Notes under the pieces: generated by a model | The model's input: only the letters and a program-made list of their open reading frames with translations | Told to the model about the DNA's origin: nothing | Database searches by the model: none | Position numbers and translations under genes: made by a program | NCBI RefSeq assembly: GCF_030813245.1 | Contig: NZ_JAUSUA010000001.1 | Location: 186,001-250,000 of the forward strand | Direction of reading: 5' to 3' | Length of the DNA: 64,000 nt | Origin: Alkalicoccobacillus murimartini | GTDB lineage: Bacteria; Bacillota; Bacilli; Bacillales; Bacillaceae_D | Shown here: in pieces, positions 19,936 to 29,328 of the stretch | Numbering within the stretch: position 1 is the first letter of the stretch | How the letters are laid out: every line of letters begins with the position of its first letter

Positions 19936-20313
19936 GAATACATCGGGAAAAAAGCGGAATACAACGGAAAGGAAGCCAATACATCGGGGAGAGAGCAGGA
20001 TACAACGGGAAGGAAGTCAATACATCGAGAAGAGAGCGGAATACAACGGAAAGGAAGCCAATACATCGGGGAGAGAGCAGGATACAACGGGAAGGAAGTC
20101 AATACATCGGAAAGAGAGCAGGATACAACGGAAAGGAAGTCAATACATCGAGAAGAGAGCGGAATACATCGGAGAGGAGATCAATACATCGAGAAGAGAG
20201 CAGGATACATCGGAAAGGAAGTCAATACATCGGAAAGAGAGTGGGATACATCGGAGAGGAGATCAATACATCGTGAAAAGAGCGGATACATCGGAAAGGA
20301 AGGAAAGAAAGCC
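19936..20313. repeat. Purine-rich tandem array of about 40-bp units (two 20-bp half-units)
   Basis: About nine double units run through this stretch. Each half begins ATACATCGG or ATACAACGG and is followed by a purine tract such as GAAAGGAAG or GAGAGAGCAGG. The two half types alternate with phases of roughly 21 and 19 bp. The top strand is nearly free of stops, so a repetitive open frame exists, but its 40-bp period rotates frames. It follows the recD2 terminator. The sequence is unrelated to the 7114-7330 array but the layout is the same. Confidence 0.92.
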
Positions 20314-20406
20314 AATACTTAAAAACTCAAAAGCAGTGCCCAACACATTCTCATAGCTGTCCGCATTTTGGGCAAACTAAAATTGTTCGGAAGGAAGGTG
20401 TATTCG

Positions 20407-20883
20407 TTGCGAACATTTGCTGTGATTCATGGGTTGCCTGTTATTGAAACAAAGACGGGGAACGAGTGTGGACGAGTGATTGATCTACTCTTGTGTAATA
20501 ACCAGGTTACCGGATTGTTAGTGGATATGAGTGGGTGGTTAAACAGACATCGTTTTGTTCTTTTTACTAACATAGTCAGCGTTGGGGAACAAGCTGTCAT
20601 GATTCGTTCAAAGGATGTGCTGGAAGCGTGTCACCCACAGGATGCGTATGAGGCATCCACCTCACTAGCAGTAGGACGATCGAGATTAAAAGGAATGGAA
20701 TTGTTATCGGATACCGGTACACTGCTTGGTTTGGTAGAAGATGTATATTTCCATGAGAATTTGGGCACGATTGAGGGGTATAAAGTGACGGACGGTTTGC
20801 TAGCTGATTTGACTAAGGGGCAGAAAATGCTCACGGGTCACCAATTAGTTGTAGGTAAGGAGCGAGCCATCCTCTCTAATTAA
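20407..20883 (+). CDS. yrrD: PRC-barrel domain protein YrrD
   Basis: A 158-residue protein with two PRC-barrel-like halves: MRTFAVIHGLPVIETKTGNE at the N terminus and SRLKGMELLSDTGTLLGLVED in the middle. PRC barrels are small beta folds in RNA-processing and membrane-associated proteins; the role here is unknown. The TTG at 20407 lies eight bases after AAGGAAGG. The frame is open to 20368, but that part has no ribosome site. It equals B. subtilis yrrD after yrrC. Confidence 0.86.
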   Translation: MRTFAVIHGLPVIETKTGNECGRVIDLLLCNNQVTGLLVDMSGWLNRHRFVLFTNIVSVGEQAVMIRSKDVLEACHPQDAYEASTSLAVGRSRLKGMELLSDTGTLLGLVEDVYFHENLGTIEGYKVTDGLLADLTKGQKMLTGHQLVVGKERAILSN

Positions 20884-20897
20884 AGGAGGCCCCCGTA

Positions 20898-21086
20898 ATG
20901 CGCTGCCCAAATTGTCGAAGTATAGATATCGGAAAGATCGGAACCAATCAATTTTACTGCTGGAGCTGCTTTGTTGAGATGAGTATTGTCCAAGGAAAGC
21001 TGTCTCTTCATCAGGTGGAAGAAGATGGTTCATTAAGCTCGTTGGATGATTTATTTGAGGATGAACAGCTTCGAATGGAACAATAA
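20898..21086 (+). CDS. yrzR: Zinc-ribbon small protein (YrzR-like)
   Basis: A 62-residue protein with a four-cysteine zinc ribbon (MRCPNC near the start, FYCWSC about 20 residues later) and an acidic C-terminal half (SSLDDLFEDEQLRMEQ). AAAGGAGG precedes the ATG. A small gene of this kind lies between yrrD and yrrI in Bacillus. Function unknown. Confidence 0.75.
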   Translation: MRCPNCRSIDIGKIGTNQFYCWSCFVEMSIVQGKLSLHQVEEDGSLSSLDDLFEDEQLRMEQ

Positions 21087-21102
21087 CGAGGAGGTGGAGT
21101 GA

Positions 21103-21291
21103 ATGCGTCGAGCAATGAAACCTTTACTAATGTTAGGAATTGGTGCGGCTGTCTATTCGATGAATCAATCCAAATCAAAAACGAAAAAAATGGATTGGAT
21201 GCGTCCAATCGAAAATATAGACCTTAATCAACTGTTATCAAAGAAACAATGGAGAAAAACAAGAAAAAAAGTGATGAAATCATTTAGCTGA
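21103..21291 (+). CDS. yrzQ: Small basic protein, YrzQ family (DUF3918-like)
   Basis: A 62-residue protein MRRAMKPLLMLGIGAAVYSM with one short hydrophobic N-terminal stretch (about 6-20) and a very basic tail (KKQWRKTRKKVMKSF). GAGGAGGTGG lies upstream. It is co-transcribed with the zinc-ribbon gene and ends just before a terminator. Function unknown. Confidence 0.78.
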   Translation: MRRAMKPLLMLGIGAAVYSMNQSKSKTKKMDWMRPIENIDLNQLLSKKQWRKTRKKVMKSFS

Positions 21292-21300
21292 TCGTGGATG

Positions 21301-21331
21301 CCGGAACAGCATGAACTGTTCCGGTTCTTTT
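21301..21331 (+). terminator. Terminator after yrzQ
   Basis: CCGGAACAG and CTGTTCCGG pair around CATGAA, followed by TTCTTTTTT. Confidence 0.9.
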
Positions 21332-21348
21332 TTGGGAGGAGGGTCAAT

Positions 21349-22413
21349 GTGGACAAAAAACAACCAATGACATTCATTCTCCGCGCGCTTCATTTGTTTA
21401 TTTGGCTTTTAATCATTTGGGTCTTTTTTATGATATGGCCTTTGTTGCAGCCTGTTATTGATAAGATTTGGGCTGTCTTGATTCCTGTTCTTATCGCAGC
21501 CTTATTTGCCTACATCCTGCACCCATTTATTGAAGGAATTCACAAGTGGGGGCTGCCACGTTTAGCCGCTATCCTACTTATTTTTGCCGGATTTATAGGG
21601 CTAATCATTTTGATTGTCATCTATGGAATACCTATGATTGCCGAGCAGATCCAAGAAGCGATGGAAATTTTACCGAGTCAAATGACTAAAATGGTTTCTT
21701 ATGTACATACGTGGGAGTATTCTCTTGAACGGATGCCAACATTTCTGAAAGGTCATATAGATGATTGGTCAGTACAGCTTTTAGTTGTGTTGGAAAAACT
21801 GTTCGATCAAGTGGAAGGAGCACTCATTAGACTCGCTCAATCAATTCCGTCATTAGTTGTTATTCCTTTTCTCATCTTTTATTTCTTAAAAGATGTAACG
21901 CTTATTAAAAAATCGACCTGGTATTTGACTCCACCGAAATGGAGACGATCCCTTAGCTATTATGCAAAAGATGTGGATCATACATTTGGTAGCTATATCA
22001 GGGGACAGCTCTTGGTCGCGTCTGTTGTCGCTGTCTTATCAATGATAGGACTTTGGTTACTTGGTGTGCCTTATGCCATCTTGTTTGGGTTGTTTATTGG
22101 AGCAACAGATATCATTCCTTATTTTGGAGCTATTATCGGTGCAGCGCCAGCAATTGTGGCGGCGTTGCTAATCTCATGGGACAAAGGACTATATACGGTG
22201 ATCTTACTTGTGGTGATTCAGCAAATAGAAGGGAATTTGCTTTCTCCGCTTATTGTGGGGAGAACGTTACACCTTCACCCAATGCTTATCGTCCTTGCGC
22301 TGCTGGTAGGCGTGGAGATGGGGGGGATTCTTGGACTACTTGTTGCTGTGCCTGCTCTTGCTGTGTTAAAAGTAACCTTGCTCCATATACGACAGCACTT
22401 TCAGAATGATTGA
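21349..22413 (+). CDS. yrrI: AI-2E family transporter YrrI
   Basis: A 354-residue polytopic membrane protein of about seven or eight spans. AI-2E (PerM/TqsA) family marks are VPYAILFGLFIGATDIIPY, IIGAAPAIVAALL and QQIEGNLLSPLIVG. The substrate of this member is unknown; relatives move autoinducer-2 or ions. The start is GTG 21349 with GGGAGGAGG six bases upstream; an earlier in-frame start would place the terminator at 21301-21331 inside the coding region. The stop overlaps the alaS promoter -35 box. Confidence 0.9.
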   Translation: MDKKQPMTFILRALHLFIWLLIIWVFFMIWPLLQPVIDKIWAVLIPVLIAALFAYILHPFIEGIHKWGLPRLAAILLIFAGFIGLIILIVIYGIPMIAEQIQEAMEILPSQMTKMVSYVHTWEYSLERMPTFLKGHIDDWSVQLLVVLEKLFDQVEGALIRLAQSIPSLVVIPFLIFYFLKDVTLIKKSTWYLTPPKWRRSLSYYAKDVDHTFGSYIRGQLLVASVVAVLSMIGLWLLGVPYAILFGLFIGATDIIPYFGAIIGAAPAIVAALLISWDKGLYTVILLVVIQQIEGNLLSPLIVGRTLHLHPMLIVLALLVGVEMGGILGLLVAVPALAVLKVTLLHIRQHFQND

Positions 22414-22438
22414 CTTTTAGACGAATGGTTTTTATAAT
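22410..22438 (+). promoter_or_regulatory. Sigma-A promoter of alaS
   Basis: TTGACT at 22410-22415 and a perfect TATAAT at 22433-22438 have a 17-bp spacing. The -35 box overlaps the yrrI stop codon. Confidence 0.9.
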
Positions 22439-22445
22439 TGTATTG

Positions 22446-22684
22446 ACTCAAACATATGGCAAAATCATTGATGGAACGAGTAGGCGGCAGACCGTTTGAA
22501 GAGAGAACCTCCTAGGCTGAGAGAGGTTTAACGAAGGGCCGGATGAACGCTATTCCTGAGAGCCGCTGACAAACAGCTGCCGTTTACCGCGTTAAGGTGC
22601 TTAAGCGATGGACAGACTACTGTTCATAACTAGGGTGGTACCGCGTGATAATCTCGTCCCTTTTATAGGGTGGGGTTTTTTTGT
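22446..22684 (+). ncRNA. T-box riboswitch leader of alaS
   Basis: This leader senses uncharged tRNA-Ala. Stem I shows the AGTA element near 22479. The specifier side is GAAC-GCT-A at 22545-22552, with the Ala codon GCT at 22549-22551, flanked by a proximal helix GGAA/TTCC. The T-box AGGGTGGTACCGCG is at about 22632-22645, its TGGT matching a discriminator A as in tRNA-Ala. A terminator with a T run ends near 22684. Confidence 0.95.
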
Positions 22685-22727
22685 TGTTGTGGAACTGTTT
22701 GAAAAATGACATGAGGAGATGAGAGGA

Positions 22728-25367
22728 ATGAAGCATTTAACTTCTGCTGAGGTACGGCAGATGTTCCTGGATTTCTTTAAGGAAAAAGGACACGATATTG
22801 AACCAAGCGCACCACTTGTTCCATTTGAGGATCCAACCCTACTTTGGATTAACAGCGGAGTAGCGACATTAAAGAAATATTTTGATGGTCGTGTCATTCC
22901 TGAAAATCCTCGTTTGGCTAACGCACAGAAATCTATTCGTACAAATGACATTGAGAATGTCGGGAAAACGGCACGTCACCATACGTTTTTTGAAATGCTT
23001 GGTAATTTCTCAATCGGTGATTACTTTAAAAAAGAAGCGATTGAATGGGCATGGGAATTCCTGACGAGTGAGAAATGGATTGGCTTTGATGCGGAAAAGC
23101 TATCTGTGACGATTCATCCTGAAGATGAAGAAGCTTATGAGCTTTGGATTAAAGAAATTGGTCTACCTAACGAAAGAATTATTCGTCTTGAGGGTAACTT
23201 CTGGGATATAGGTGAGGGGCCAAGTGGACCGAATACAGAGATCTTCTATGATCGTGGACCGGAATACGGGAATGATCCAAGTGATCCAGAACTATATCCA
23301 GGTGGAGAGAATGACCGTTATCTTGAAGTATGGAATCTTGTGTTTTCTCAGTTTAACCATAATCCAGACGGCACCTACACACCACTTCCAAAGAAAAATA
23401 TAGATACAGGAATGGGTCTTGAGCGGATGGTATCCGTTATTCAAAATGTGCCTACAAACTTTGAGACGGACCTATTTATGCCAATCATTCAAGCGGTTGA
23501 GAAGCTAACACCGGTATGTTATACAGAGAAGCCAGAAACAGATGTGGCATTTAAAGTCATCGCTGACCACATCCGGACGGTTGCTTTTGCGATTGGTGAT
23601 GGTGCGCTTCCATCAAATGAAGGACGTGGATATGTTTTAAGACGTCTTTTACGCAGGGCTGTTCGTTTTGCTAAACAGATCGAGATCAATCGTCCATTTA
23701 TGTATGAATTGGTTCCAGTTGTCGGGGAAGTAATGAAGGCATTCTACCCAGATGTGAACGAGAAAGCAGAATTCATCCAGCGTGTTATTCGTACGGAGGA
23801 AGAACGATTCCACGAGACGTTAAACGAAGGACTGACGATTCTTGATAAGATTGTAGCGGAGACGAAAGCTGCTTCTGAGGCCATCATTAAGGGTGAGGAC
23901 GTATTCCGTCTGTATGATACGTATGGCTTCCCAGTTGACTTGACCGAAGAGTATGTGTTGGACGCTGGATTGGTCATTGACCGTCCTGGGTTTGAGCAAG
24001 AAATGAACAAACAGCGTGAACGAGCGCGTTCGGCGAGACAGGATACGGGCTCTATGCAGGTTCAGAGTGATTTATTAAGCAAGCTGACAGCAGCAAGTGA
24101 CTTTGTTGGCTATGAAAACCTGTCTACTCAATCAACGATTCATGCGTTAATCGTGAACCAAGAGCTTGTTGAAGAGGCACAGGCTGGCGAGGAAGCACAG
24201 TTGCTTCTGGATCGCACACCATTTTACGCTGAGAGTGGTGGCCAAGTAGCGGATGGCGGAATCATTCGTAGCGAACAAGGTGTCGCTCGTGTCATTGATG
24301 TGAAAAAAGCGCCAAACGGTCAACATCTTCATACAATCAAAGTCGAAGAAGGTACGCTGAATAATAAATCTGAAGTAGAAGCAAAAGTTGAAAATACAGA
24401 GCGTAGTGGGACAATCAAAAATCACACAGCGACTCATATCTTGCATCAAGCCCTAAAAGATGTGTTAGGTGCGCATGTTAATCAGGCTGGATCCCTTGTA
24501 TCTGAGAATCGTTTGCGCTTTGACTTCTCTCATTTTGGACAGGTAACGGCTGAGGAGCTTACTCAGATTGAGAAGATTGTGAATGAAAAGATTTGGTCTG
24601 CGCTAGCTGTTGATATCTCTGTGAAAAACTTAGATGAAGCTAAACAGATGGGTGCGATGGCACTTTTCGGTGAGAAATATGGTGAATCTGTGAGAGTTGT
24701 TCAAGTGGGTGAGTATAGTCTTGAACTATGCGGAGGTATTCATGTTCGCAACACGGCTGAGATTGGACAGTTCAAAATTGTTTCAGAGACAGGCATTGGT
24801 GCGGGAGTTAGACGTATTGAAGCTCTTACTGGAAAAGCTGCTTACTTATATGTGCAGGACCAGTTGGACATACTGCAAGAGTCTGCTACTTTAATCAAAG
24901 CGAAAAATGTTCGAGATGTGCCAGCAAGAATTGAGGCTGTTCAACAACAGCTGAAAGCGGTCCAACGTGAGAATGAATCATTATCTGCTAAGGTTGGAAA
25001 TATGGAAGCATCTAGCTTATCTGATGCTGTTGTTGATGTAGATGGTGTGTCAGTTCTCTCTAAGAAAGTAAATGCGAGAGATATGGACGGACTTAGAGCC
25101 ATCCTTGATACGCTTAAACAAGATACAGAGTCAGGTATTATTGTTTTAGGAGCAGAAACTGACGGCAAGGTTTCCATTGTTGCTGCTGTGACAAAGGATC
25201 TAATTGAGCAAGGATACCATGCTGGAAAGTTAGTGAAGGAAGTGGCTTCGCGCTGCGGCGGCGGTGGCGGTGGTCGACCAGATATGGCACAGGCAGGTGG
25301 AAAAAATCCTGCGCAGCTAGAAGAAGCGCTTCAATTTGTTTCTGAATATGTAAAATCAATTTCCTAA
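22728..25367 (+). CDS. alaS: Alanyl-tRNA synthetase
   Basis: An 879-residue synthetase. Catalytic class II domain at the N terminus ([40 protein letters not shown]), an editing domain with [11 protein letters not shown], the C-terminal zinc or substrate motif [12 protein letters not shown], and a glycine-rich C-Ala domain ending [16 protein letters not shown]. The ATG at 22728 is nine bases behind AGGAG; the in-frame ATG at 22719 is too near it. Controlled by the T-box and followed by ireB-ruvX-yrzB. Confidence 0.98.
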   Translation: MKHLTSAEVRQMFLDFFKEKGHDIEPSAPLVPFEDPTLLWINSGVATLKKYFDGRVIPENPRLANAQKSIRTNDIENVGKTARHHTFFEMLGNFSIGDYFKKEAIEWAWEFLTSEKWIGFDAEKLSVTIHPEDEEAYELWIKEIGLPNERIIRLEGNFWDIGEGPSGPNTEIFYDRGPEYGNDPSDPELYPGGENDRYLEVWNLVFSQFNHNPDGTYTPLPKKNIDTGMGLERMVSVIQNVPTNFETDLFMPIIQAVEKLTPVCYTEKPETDVAFKVIADHIRTVAFAIGDGALPSNEGRGYVLRRLLRRAVRFAKQIEINRPFMYELVPVVGEVMKAFYPDVNEKAEFIQRVIRTEEERFHETLNEGLTILDKIVAETKAASEAIIKGEDVFRLYDTYGFPVDLTEEYVLDAGLVIDRPGFEQEMNKQRERARSARQDTGSMQVQSDLLSKLTAASDFVGYENLSTQSTIHALIVNQELVEEAQAGEEAQLLLDRTPFYAESGGQVADGGIIRSEQGVARVIDVKKAPNGQHLHTIKVEEGTLNNKSEVEAKVENTERSGTIKNHTATHILHQALKDVLGAHVNQAGSLVSENRLRFDFSHFGQVTAEELTQIEKIVNEKIWSALAVDISVKNLDEAKQMGAMALFGEKYGESVRVVQVGEYSLELCGGIHVRNTAEIGQFKIVSETGIGAGVRRIEALTGKAAYLYVQDQLDILQESATLIKAKNVRDVPARIEAVQQQLKAVQRENESLSAKVGNMEASSLSDAVVDVDGVSVLSKKVNARDMDGLRAILDTLKQDTESGIIVLGAETDGKVSIVAAVTKDLIEQGYHAGKLVKEVASRCGGGGGGRPDMAQAGGKNPAQLEEALQFVSEYVKSIS

Positions 25368-25451
25368 TTAACCGATTTTGATGTACAATAAACGAAACAA
25401 GCTCATTTAATTATGGGCTCAGTCCGGAAATTCAAGAAAGAGGTGCATGTG

Positions 25452-25724
25452 ATGAGCTCTATGGACAAAACAATGCAGTTTGATTTCCATGATGACTCTG
25501 TTAAAGTAGATGTCCAGGAGGTACTGCTGACGGTTTATGCAGCCCTTGAGGAAAAAGGCTATAACCCGATTAATCAGATTGTCGGGTACTTACTTTCAGG
25601 AGATCCAGCGTACATCCCTAGACACCAGGAAGCTCGTACGTTGATTCGTAAGCTAGAGCGAGACGAATTAATTGAGGCACTTGTGAAGTCTTATTTAACA
25701 CATCACCGTAAGGAGAACGAATGA
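25452..25724 (+). CDS. ireB: IreB-family regulatory phosphoprotein (YrzL)
   Basis: A 90-residue protein ([20 protein letters not shown], then [20 protein letters not shown]). IreB of Enterococcus is phosphorylated by the kinase IreK and counteracts cephalosporin resistance. B. subtilis yrzL is the same gene between alaS and yrrK. The ATG at 25452, with AAAGAGGTG upstream, gives the family length; upstream codons in frame are not conserved-looking. The stop overlaps the ruvX ATG by four bases. Confidence 0.92.
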   Translation: MSSMDKTMQFDFHDDSVKVDVQEVLLTVYAALEEKGYNPINQIVGYLLSGDPAYIPRHQEARTLIRKLERDELIEALVKSYLTHHRKENE

Positions 25725-26146
25725 AATCATTAGGTCTTGATGTTGGTTCAAAAACCATTGGTGTTGCGGTGAGCGATGCCTTTGGTTGGACGGCGCAGGG
25801 AGTTGAAACTCTGCGTCGTGAGGAAGGACAAACTGAACAGGATTATCAGGCAGTTGCTAAGCTTGTTCAGGACAACGAGGTAAGTACAGTTGTGATTGGA
25901 CTTCCTAAGAACATGAATGGAACCATTGGCGCCAATGGTGAGTATTGCCAAGCGTTTGCAGAGGAGTTATCTTCCTACATTGATGCTGAGATCGTCATGT
26001 GGGACGAGCGCCTGACCACAATGGCTGCAAAGCGCGTATTGGTGGATGCGGATGTAAGTCGTAAGAAACGCAAGAAGGTCATCGATAAGATGGCAGCAAC
26101 CCTTATTCTGCAGGGTTATCTCGATCGCGCAGGAAAAACTTTGTAA
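25721..26146 (+). CDS. ruvX: Putative pre-16S rRNA nuclease / Holliday junction resolvase YqgF (YrrK)
   Basis: A 141-residue RNase H-fold nuclease: [20 protein letters not shown] carries the first catalytic Asp, [11 protein letters not shown] is the middle motif, and [10 protein letters not shown] carries the conserved Asp-Glu pair. The family matures 16S rRNA 5' ends and is essential in many bacteria; the Holliday junction role is less certain. It is translationally coupled to ireB. Confidence 0.94.
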   Translation: MKSLGLDVGSKTIGVAVSDAFGWTAQGVETLRREEGQTEQDYQAVAKLVQDNEVSTVVIGLPKNMNGTIGANGEYCQAFAEELSSYIDAEIVMWDERLTTMAAKRVLVDADVSRKKRKKVIDKMAATLILQGYLDRAGKTL

Positions 26147-26165
26147 ATAGAGAGGTGTCCATAAC

Positions 26166-26477
26166 ATGGCACAAGAAGAAAAAGAACGTATTATCATTCC
26201 AGACGAGAACGGAAACGAGCATTTATTTGATGAACTATTCCGTTTTACTGTTGACACCACAGGAAATTCGTACCTATTAGTTGTACCAGTTGGTGAAAAC
26301 GAAGACGATACAGAAGAGGATGACGAAGAAGAGCAAGAAGTCTTTGCATTCCGTTATGAAGATCGTGAAGGCGAAGAAAACGATATCGCTTTATTCCCAG
26401 TTGAAACAGACGAAGAATGGTCAGTGATTGAAGAAATGCTTAATACTTTCTCTGAAGAAGAGGAAGAAGAAGAGTAA
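26166..26477 (+). CDS. yrzB: DUF1292 protein YrzB
   Basis: A 103-residue, strongly acidic cytosolic protein (MAQEEKERIIIPDENGNEHL, a poly-acidic stretch EDDTEEDDEEEQEV near 40-55 and an Glu-rich tail) of the DUF1292 family, function unknown. It is the last gene of the alaS-ireB-ruvX-yrzB group, as in B. subtilis, and is followed by a very strong terminator. Confidence 0.92.
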   Translation: MAQEEKERIIIPDENGNEHLFDELFRFTVDTTGNSYLLVVPVGENEDDTEEDDEEEQEVFAFRYEDREGEENDIALFPVETDEEWSVIEEMLNTFSEEEEEEE

Positions 26478-26482
26478 TATCA

Positions 26483-26529
26483 TAAAAGCGACCAAATCCT
26501 GAGGGTACTCGGATTTGGTCGCTTTTTTT
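26483..26529 (+). terminator. Strong terminator after yrzB
   Basis: AAAAGCGACCAAATCC and GGATTTGGTCGCTTTT pair perfectly and are followed by more T. It also faces the end of the convergent kinase gene. Confidence 0.95.
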
Positions 26530-26536
26530 ATTCCTA

Positions 26537-28285
26537 CTATATATCAGTAGCTATATTTATGTAGACTTTAAATGTAGTTCCTTTACCTAGTTTTGATTGC
26601 ACATCAATACGTGCTCCATGTGCTTCAGCAATCCCTTTGGCAATACTCATACCAAGTCCAGATCCCCCTGTATGCTCCCCAGTATTGGTCCCACGATAAT
26701 AGCGGTCAAATAACGAGTCTAAGGTTGTCGTATCCATTCCTACACCATCATCCGCTATCCTAAGCTCAACGATGCCATCATTCTCATGTAAGGAGGCATC
26801 AATCGCTGTTCCAGTAGGGTTATGACGGATAGAATTATAAAGTAGATTCTCCAATAATCGATGAAACCATTTTAGGTCAACAGAGACGGATAAGGGATCT
26901 CCTTCGTGCTTTAGAAAGGAAACATGATAATCAGCACTCACTGGATCGTTTGCAAGGTTTAAAACGGAATCCTTTAAGAGTTCATTTGCATAAACAGTCT
27001 CTTTAGTAAGTGGTAAAGCGTGATTTTTTAACTGAAACGACAACGAAAAATCCTGTAAGAGCTCGAGCATATGATCTCCTTTTTCCAGAATTGCGGAACC
27101 AATGTCCTTGAGCTCATCTTCTCTCCATTGATAATCCCCTGATTTTAATAGATGGCCATAGCCTTCAATCGTAGAAAGGGGAGTACGTAGATCATGGGAA
27201 ATTCCCGTCATCCATTCTTCTCTCGTCTGTTCCAATTTCTTTTGATCGTCTTCACTTTTCTTGAGTTTCTCAGCCATTCCACTAAACGCATGGATGACCT
27301 CTTCGTACAATTTATAACGAGACCGAATTTTCCCCTTTTTCGTAAACACCCGATTCTTTTGCTTAGAGCTTAAATGCAGCTTATAATCCCCGCGTCCTAA
27401 TTTTTCTAGCCAAGAGATAAACAAAACCAATGGCTGACCAAAACGCGTAACCTGCCAAAAGGTATAGAGGATGCCAAGCGCAAGAAATAGAGCAAGAAGA
27501 ATGGAGACAGCAATAATAAAGTAAGTGACCATAGACGGAGAGCTAGAGATCGGTGAGTTATTTTCTGTGCTTAGAACCCAAATCTCATTCGCATCCTCAT
27601 TATAAAAAACTCGTTTGTATTGATCAGAGCTTCCAGGGTGAAGCTGTTGTTCTACTATCTCAAGAGGCTCGCTGTTAGAGGGTTCGCCGTTTTCACCATA
27701 TGAAGCAAGAACCTCGTTATCTCCAGTAGTAATGGTAAGAGACCCATCAATTTCAGCTAAATAGCTCGATATCTCATCGTGCAGAGTAGGTGAGCTGTCT
27801 TCATATGAAGATTCTGCCCATGATTGCAATACACTGTAGGTACGATCTTCATAACCTAAGATAAATAATAAAGGTTCATCTCTTTCAAACGTATCCAATT
27901 CTGTATGAACAGTATAATGGTCTAATCGGTTTGTATCCTGAAGATTTAATAAATGATGAGCAGTGTAAGCACTAGGAATGTCATTAGGGGCTTCAATTGA
28001 ATAAATAACCTGACCTTGCTTATTGATAATTTGAAGCCAGCTATCACTCTCAACAATAAGGTCTTCGTAATAGTTAGGTACCCAAGGTTCGTTATCATTT
28101 ATAAATATCGTTTCAGTAACTAAGTTGCTTAATCCAATGGAAGAGAAATTTTGTTCTATATCTTTTTTTGTTAAAAAACTAATTAAGATAAAAAATAACA
28201 ACCCCAACACAAGTAAAGCAATCAAACAAAATATCACAAATTGAACTGAAAATTGCATGGCTATTCTACGTTTAGTTGTTTTCAT
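26537..28285 (-). CDS. Sensor histidine kinase of a two-component system
   Basis: A 582-residue membrane kinase. Spans lie near residues 10-36 and 252-276, enclosing an extracellular region of about 210 residues rich in acidic residues. A HAMP-like linker is followed by HisKA (EEWMTGISHDLRTPLSTIEG) and HATPase (LLENLLYNSIRHNPTG, IADDGVGMD, GGSGLGMSIAKGIAEAHG). The ATG overlaps the end of the response-regulator gene by 14 bp, so both are co-translated. Long extracellular sensor and neighbouring ABC exporter suggest cell-envelope or antibiotic sensing, but the ligand is unknown. Confidence 0.93.
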   Translation of the reverse strand: MKTTKRRIAMQFSVQFVIFCLIALLVLGLLFFILISFLTKKDIEQNFSSIGLSNLVTETIFINDNEPWVPNYYEDLIVESDSWLQIINKQGQVIYSIEAPNDIPSAYTAHHLLNLQDTNRLDHYTVHTELDTFERDEPLLFILGYEDRTYSVLQSWAESSYEDSSPTLHDEISSYLAEIDGSLTITTGDNEVLASYGENGEPSNSEPLEIVEQQLHPGSSDQYKRVFYNEDANEIWVLSTENNSPISSSPSMVTYFIIAVSILLALFLALGILYTFWQVTRFGQPLVLFISWLEKLGRGDYKLHLSSKQKNRVFTKKGKIRSRYKLYEEVIHAFSGMAEKLKKSEDDQKKLEQTREEWMTGISHDLRTPLSTIEGYGHLLKSGDYQWREDELKDIGSAILEKGDHMLELLQDFSLSFQLKNHALPLTKETVYANELLKDSVLNLANDPVSADYHVSFLKHEGDPLSVSVDLKWFHRLLENLLYNSIRHNPTGTAIDASLHENDGIVELRIADDGVGMDTTTLDSLFDRYYRGTNTGEHTGGSGLGMSIAKGIAEAHGARIDVQSKLGKGTTFKVYINIATDI

Positions 28286-29012
28286 GACGTGGTTCCTTTA
28301 AGAGCTTATAGCCAAGCCCTCTTACTGTGATTAATTGTTTAGGGTTTCCAGGATCAACTTCAATTCGTTCGCGTAACCGACGGATGTGCACCATCACCGT
28401 ATTATCGTCCAGAAAAACATCTGCTCCCCATACACTTGAAAACAATTGTTCCTTGGAAAAGACCTGATTAGGGTGTTTGCAGAAATGCACTAACAAATGA
28501 AAAACCTGCGCAGGGCAATTCGTTAATTTTCCACCAACTTTAAGCTCTCCGGCACGTTCATCTATTGTGAAATTTCCAAATGAAAACAAACCGCTCTCTA
28601 CAGGAGTAGGGGTCATAGCTTCTAATTCATTATTTGTATTCTTTCCTGTACGTCGAATTCTCGCCTTGATTCGAGCAGCAATTTCAAGTGGATTAAAAGG
28701 TTTGGTGATATAGTCATCGGCTCCTATTGCAAATCCAGTCAGCTTATCTAAGTCAGACACCTTTGCAGTTAGAAAAAGGATATAGGCATTCGTATGTGTG
28801 CGAATGATCGGGCATAAGTCAAAGCCTGTTGTATCAGGAAGCATGACATCTAATACGATGAAGTCAAATTTAACGCGTTGTACAAGCGCGAGTGCTTCCT
28901 TTCCTGTATAGGCTTTATACACATGTTTGCACCCTTCTTTATGTAATGTTGTTTCAAGCATCGTCACAATGGATTGTTCATCATCTACGATCAGAATAGT
29001 AGCTTGGTTCAT
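28272..29012 (-). CDS. OmpR/PhoB-family response regulator
   Basis: A 246-residue regulator. The receiver domain (ATILIVDDEQSIV, phosphoacceptor Asp in FIVLDVMLPD, conserved Lys in DDYITKPFNPLE) precedes a winged-helix DNA-binding domain (about 145-240, FSKEQLFSSVWG and NTVMVHIRRLRERIE). The ATG at 29012 follows GAGGAGGGA by six bases; upstream in-frame codons are not used. It pairs with the kinase downstream and lies divergent from the micropeptide-ABC operon, its likely target. Confidence 0.94.
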   Translation of the reverse strand: MNQATILIVDDEQSIVTMLETTLHKEGCKHVYKAYTGKEALALVQRVKFDFIVLDVMLPDTTGFDLCPIIRTHTNAYILFLTAKVSDLDKLTGFAIGADDYITKPFNPLEIAARIKARIRRTGKNTNNELEAMTPTPVESGLFSFGNFTIDERAGELKVGGKLTNCPAQVFHLLVHFCKHPNQVFSKEQLFSSVWGADVFLDDNTVMVHIRRLRERIEVDPGNPKQLITVRGLGYKLLKEPRHENN

Positions 29013-29049
29013 AAGATGTCCCTCCTCATGCCTTATCCTAGCATACAAA

Positions 29050-29066
29050 CCTTACCAGAACCTTAC
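29050..29066. promoter_or_regulatory. Candidate response-regulator binding site (CCTTAC direct repeat)
   Basis: CCTTAC occurs at 29050-29055 and 29061-29066, an 11-bp period typical of tandem OmpR-family sites. It lies 38-55 bp upstream of the response-regulator start and about 100 bp before the divergent micropeptide gene, so it could act on either side. Confidence 0.45.
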
Positions 29067-29168
29067 TCGTTTATTGAAGAAGTTAACAAAAGATAAGCTT
29101 CTGTTTGAGTGGACGTTTACGCCCATTGCTAAAGTGTAGATAGTGAACAAGACAAGGAGGTTATAAAG

Positions 29169-29294
29169 ATGAGGTCGTTAAAAATACTAACTGAAGTGGC
29201 ATTAGTGGTGGTGCTTATTTTTGGGGTTTATTTTCTGTGGGACACATCTGCAACTAAAGGTTTATTAATGCAAGTATGGGATTACATATTTTAA
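29169..29294 (+). CDS. Membrane micropeptide of 41 residues at the head of the ABC operon
   Basis: A perfect AAGGAGG lies seven bases before an ATG that opens 41 codons: MRSLKILTEVALVVVLIFGV, then YFLWDTSATKGLLMQVWDYIF and stop. One transmembrane span covers about residues 7-24, with a basic N terminus (R2, K5) that predicts the N terminus inside. It is the first gene of the operon with the BcrAB-type transporter 34 bases downstream, and it is divergent from the two-component genes. Unrecognised; it could be a transporter subunit, a regulator of the sensor, or a stress peptide. Confidence 0.72.
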   Translation: MRSLKILTEVALVVVLIFGVYFLWDTSATKGLLMQVWDYIF

Positions 29295-29328
29295 AAATAG
29301 TCAAAAGTAAAAAGGTGGGGGATTCATT

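Noticed and set aside
19936-20313. CRISPR array
   Set aside because: Contiguous degenerate 20-bp half-units with no unique spacers; no cas genes.
19909-20322. 137-codon open frame across the purine-rich array
   Set aside because: Repetitive, frame-rotating peptide with no sign of codon selection; stops are rare only because the strand is purine-rich.
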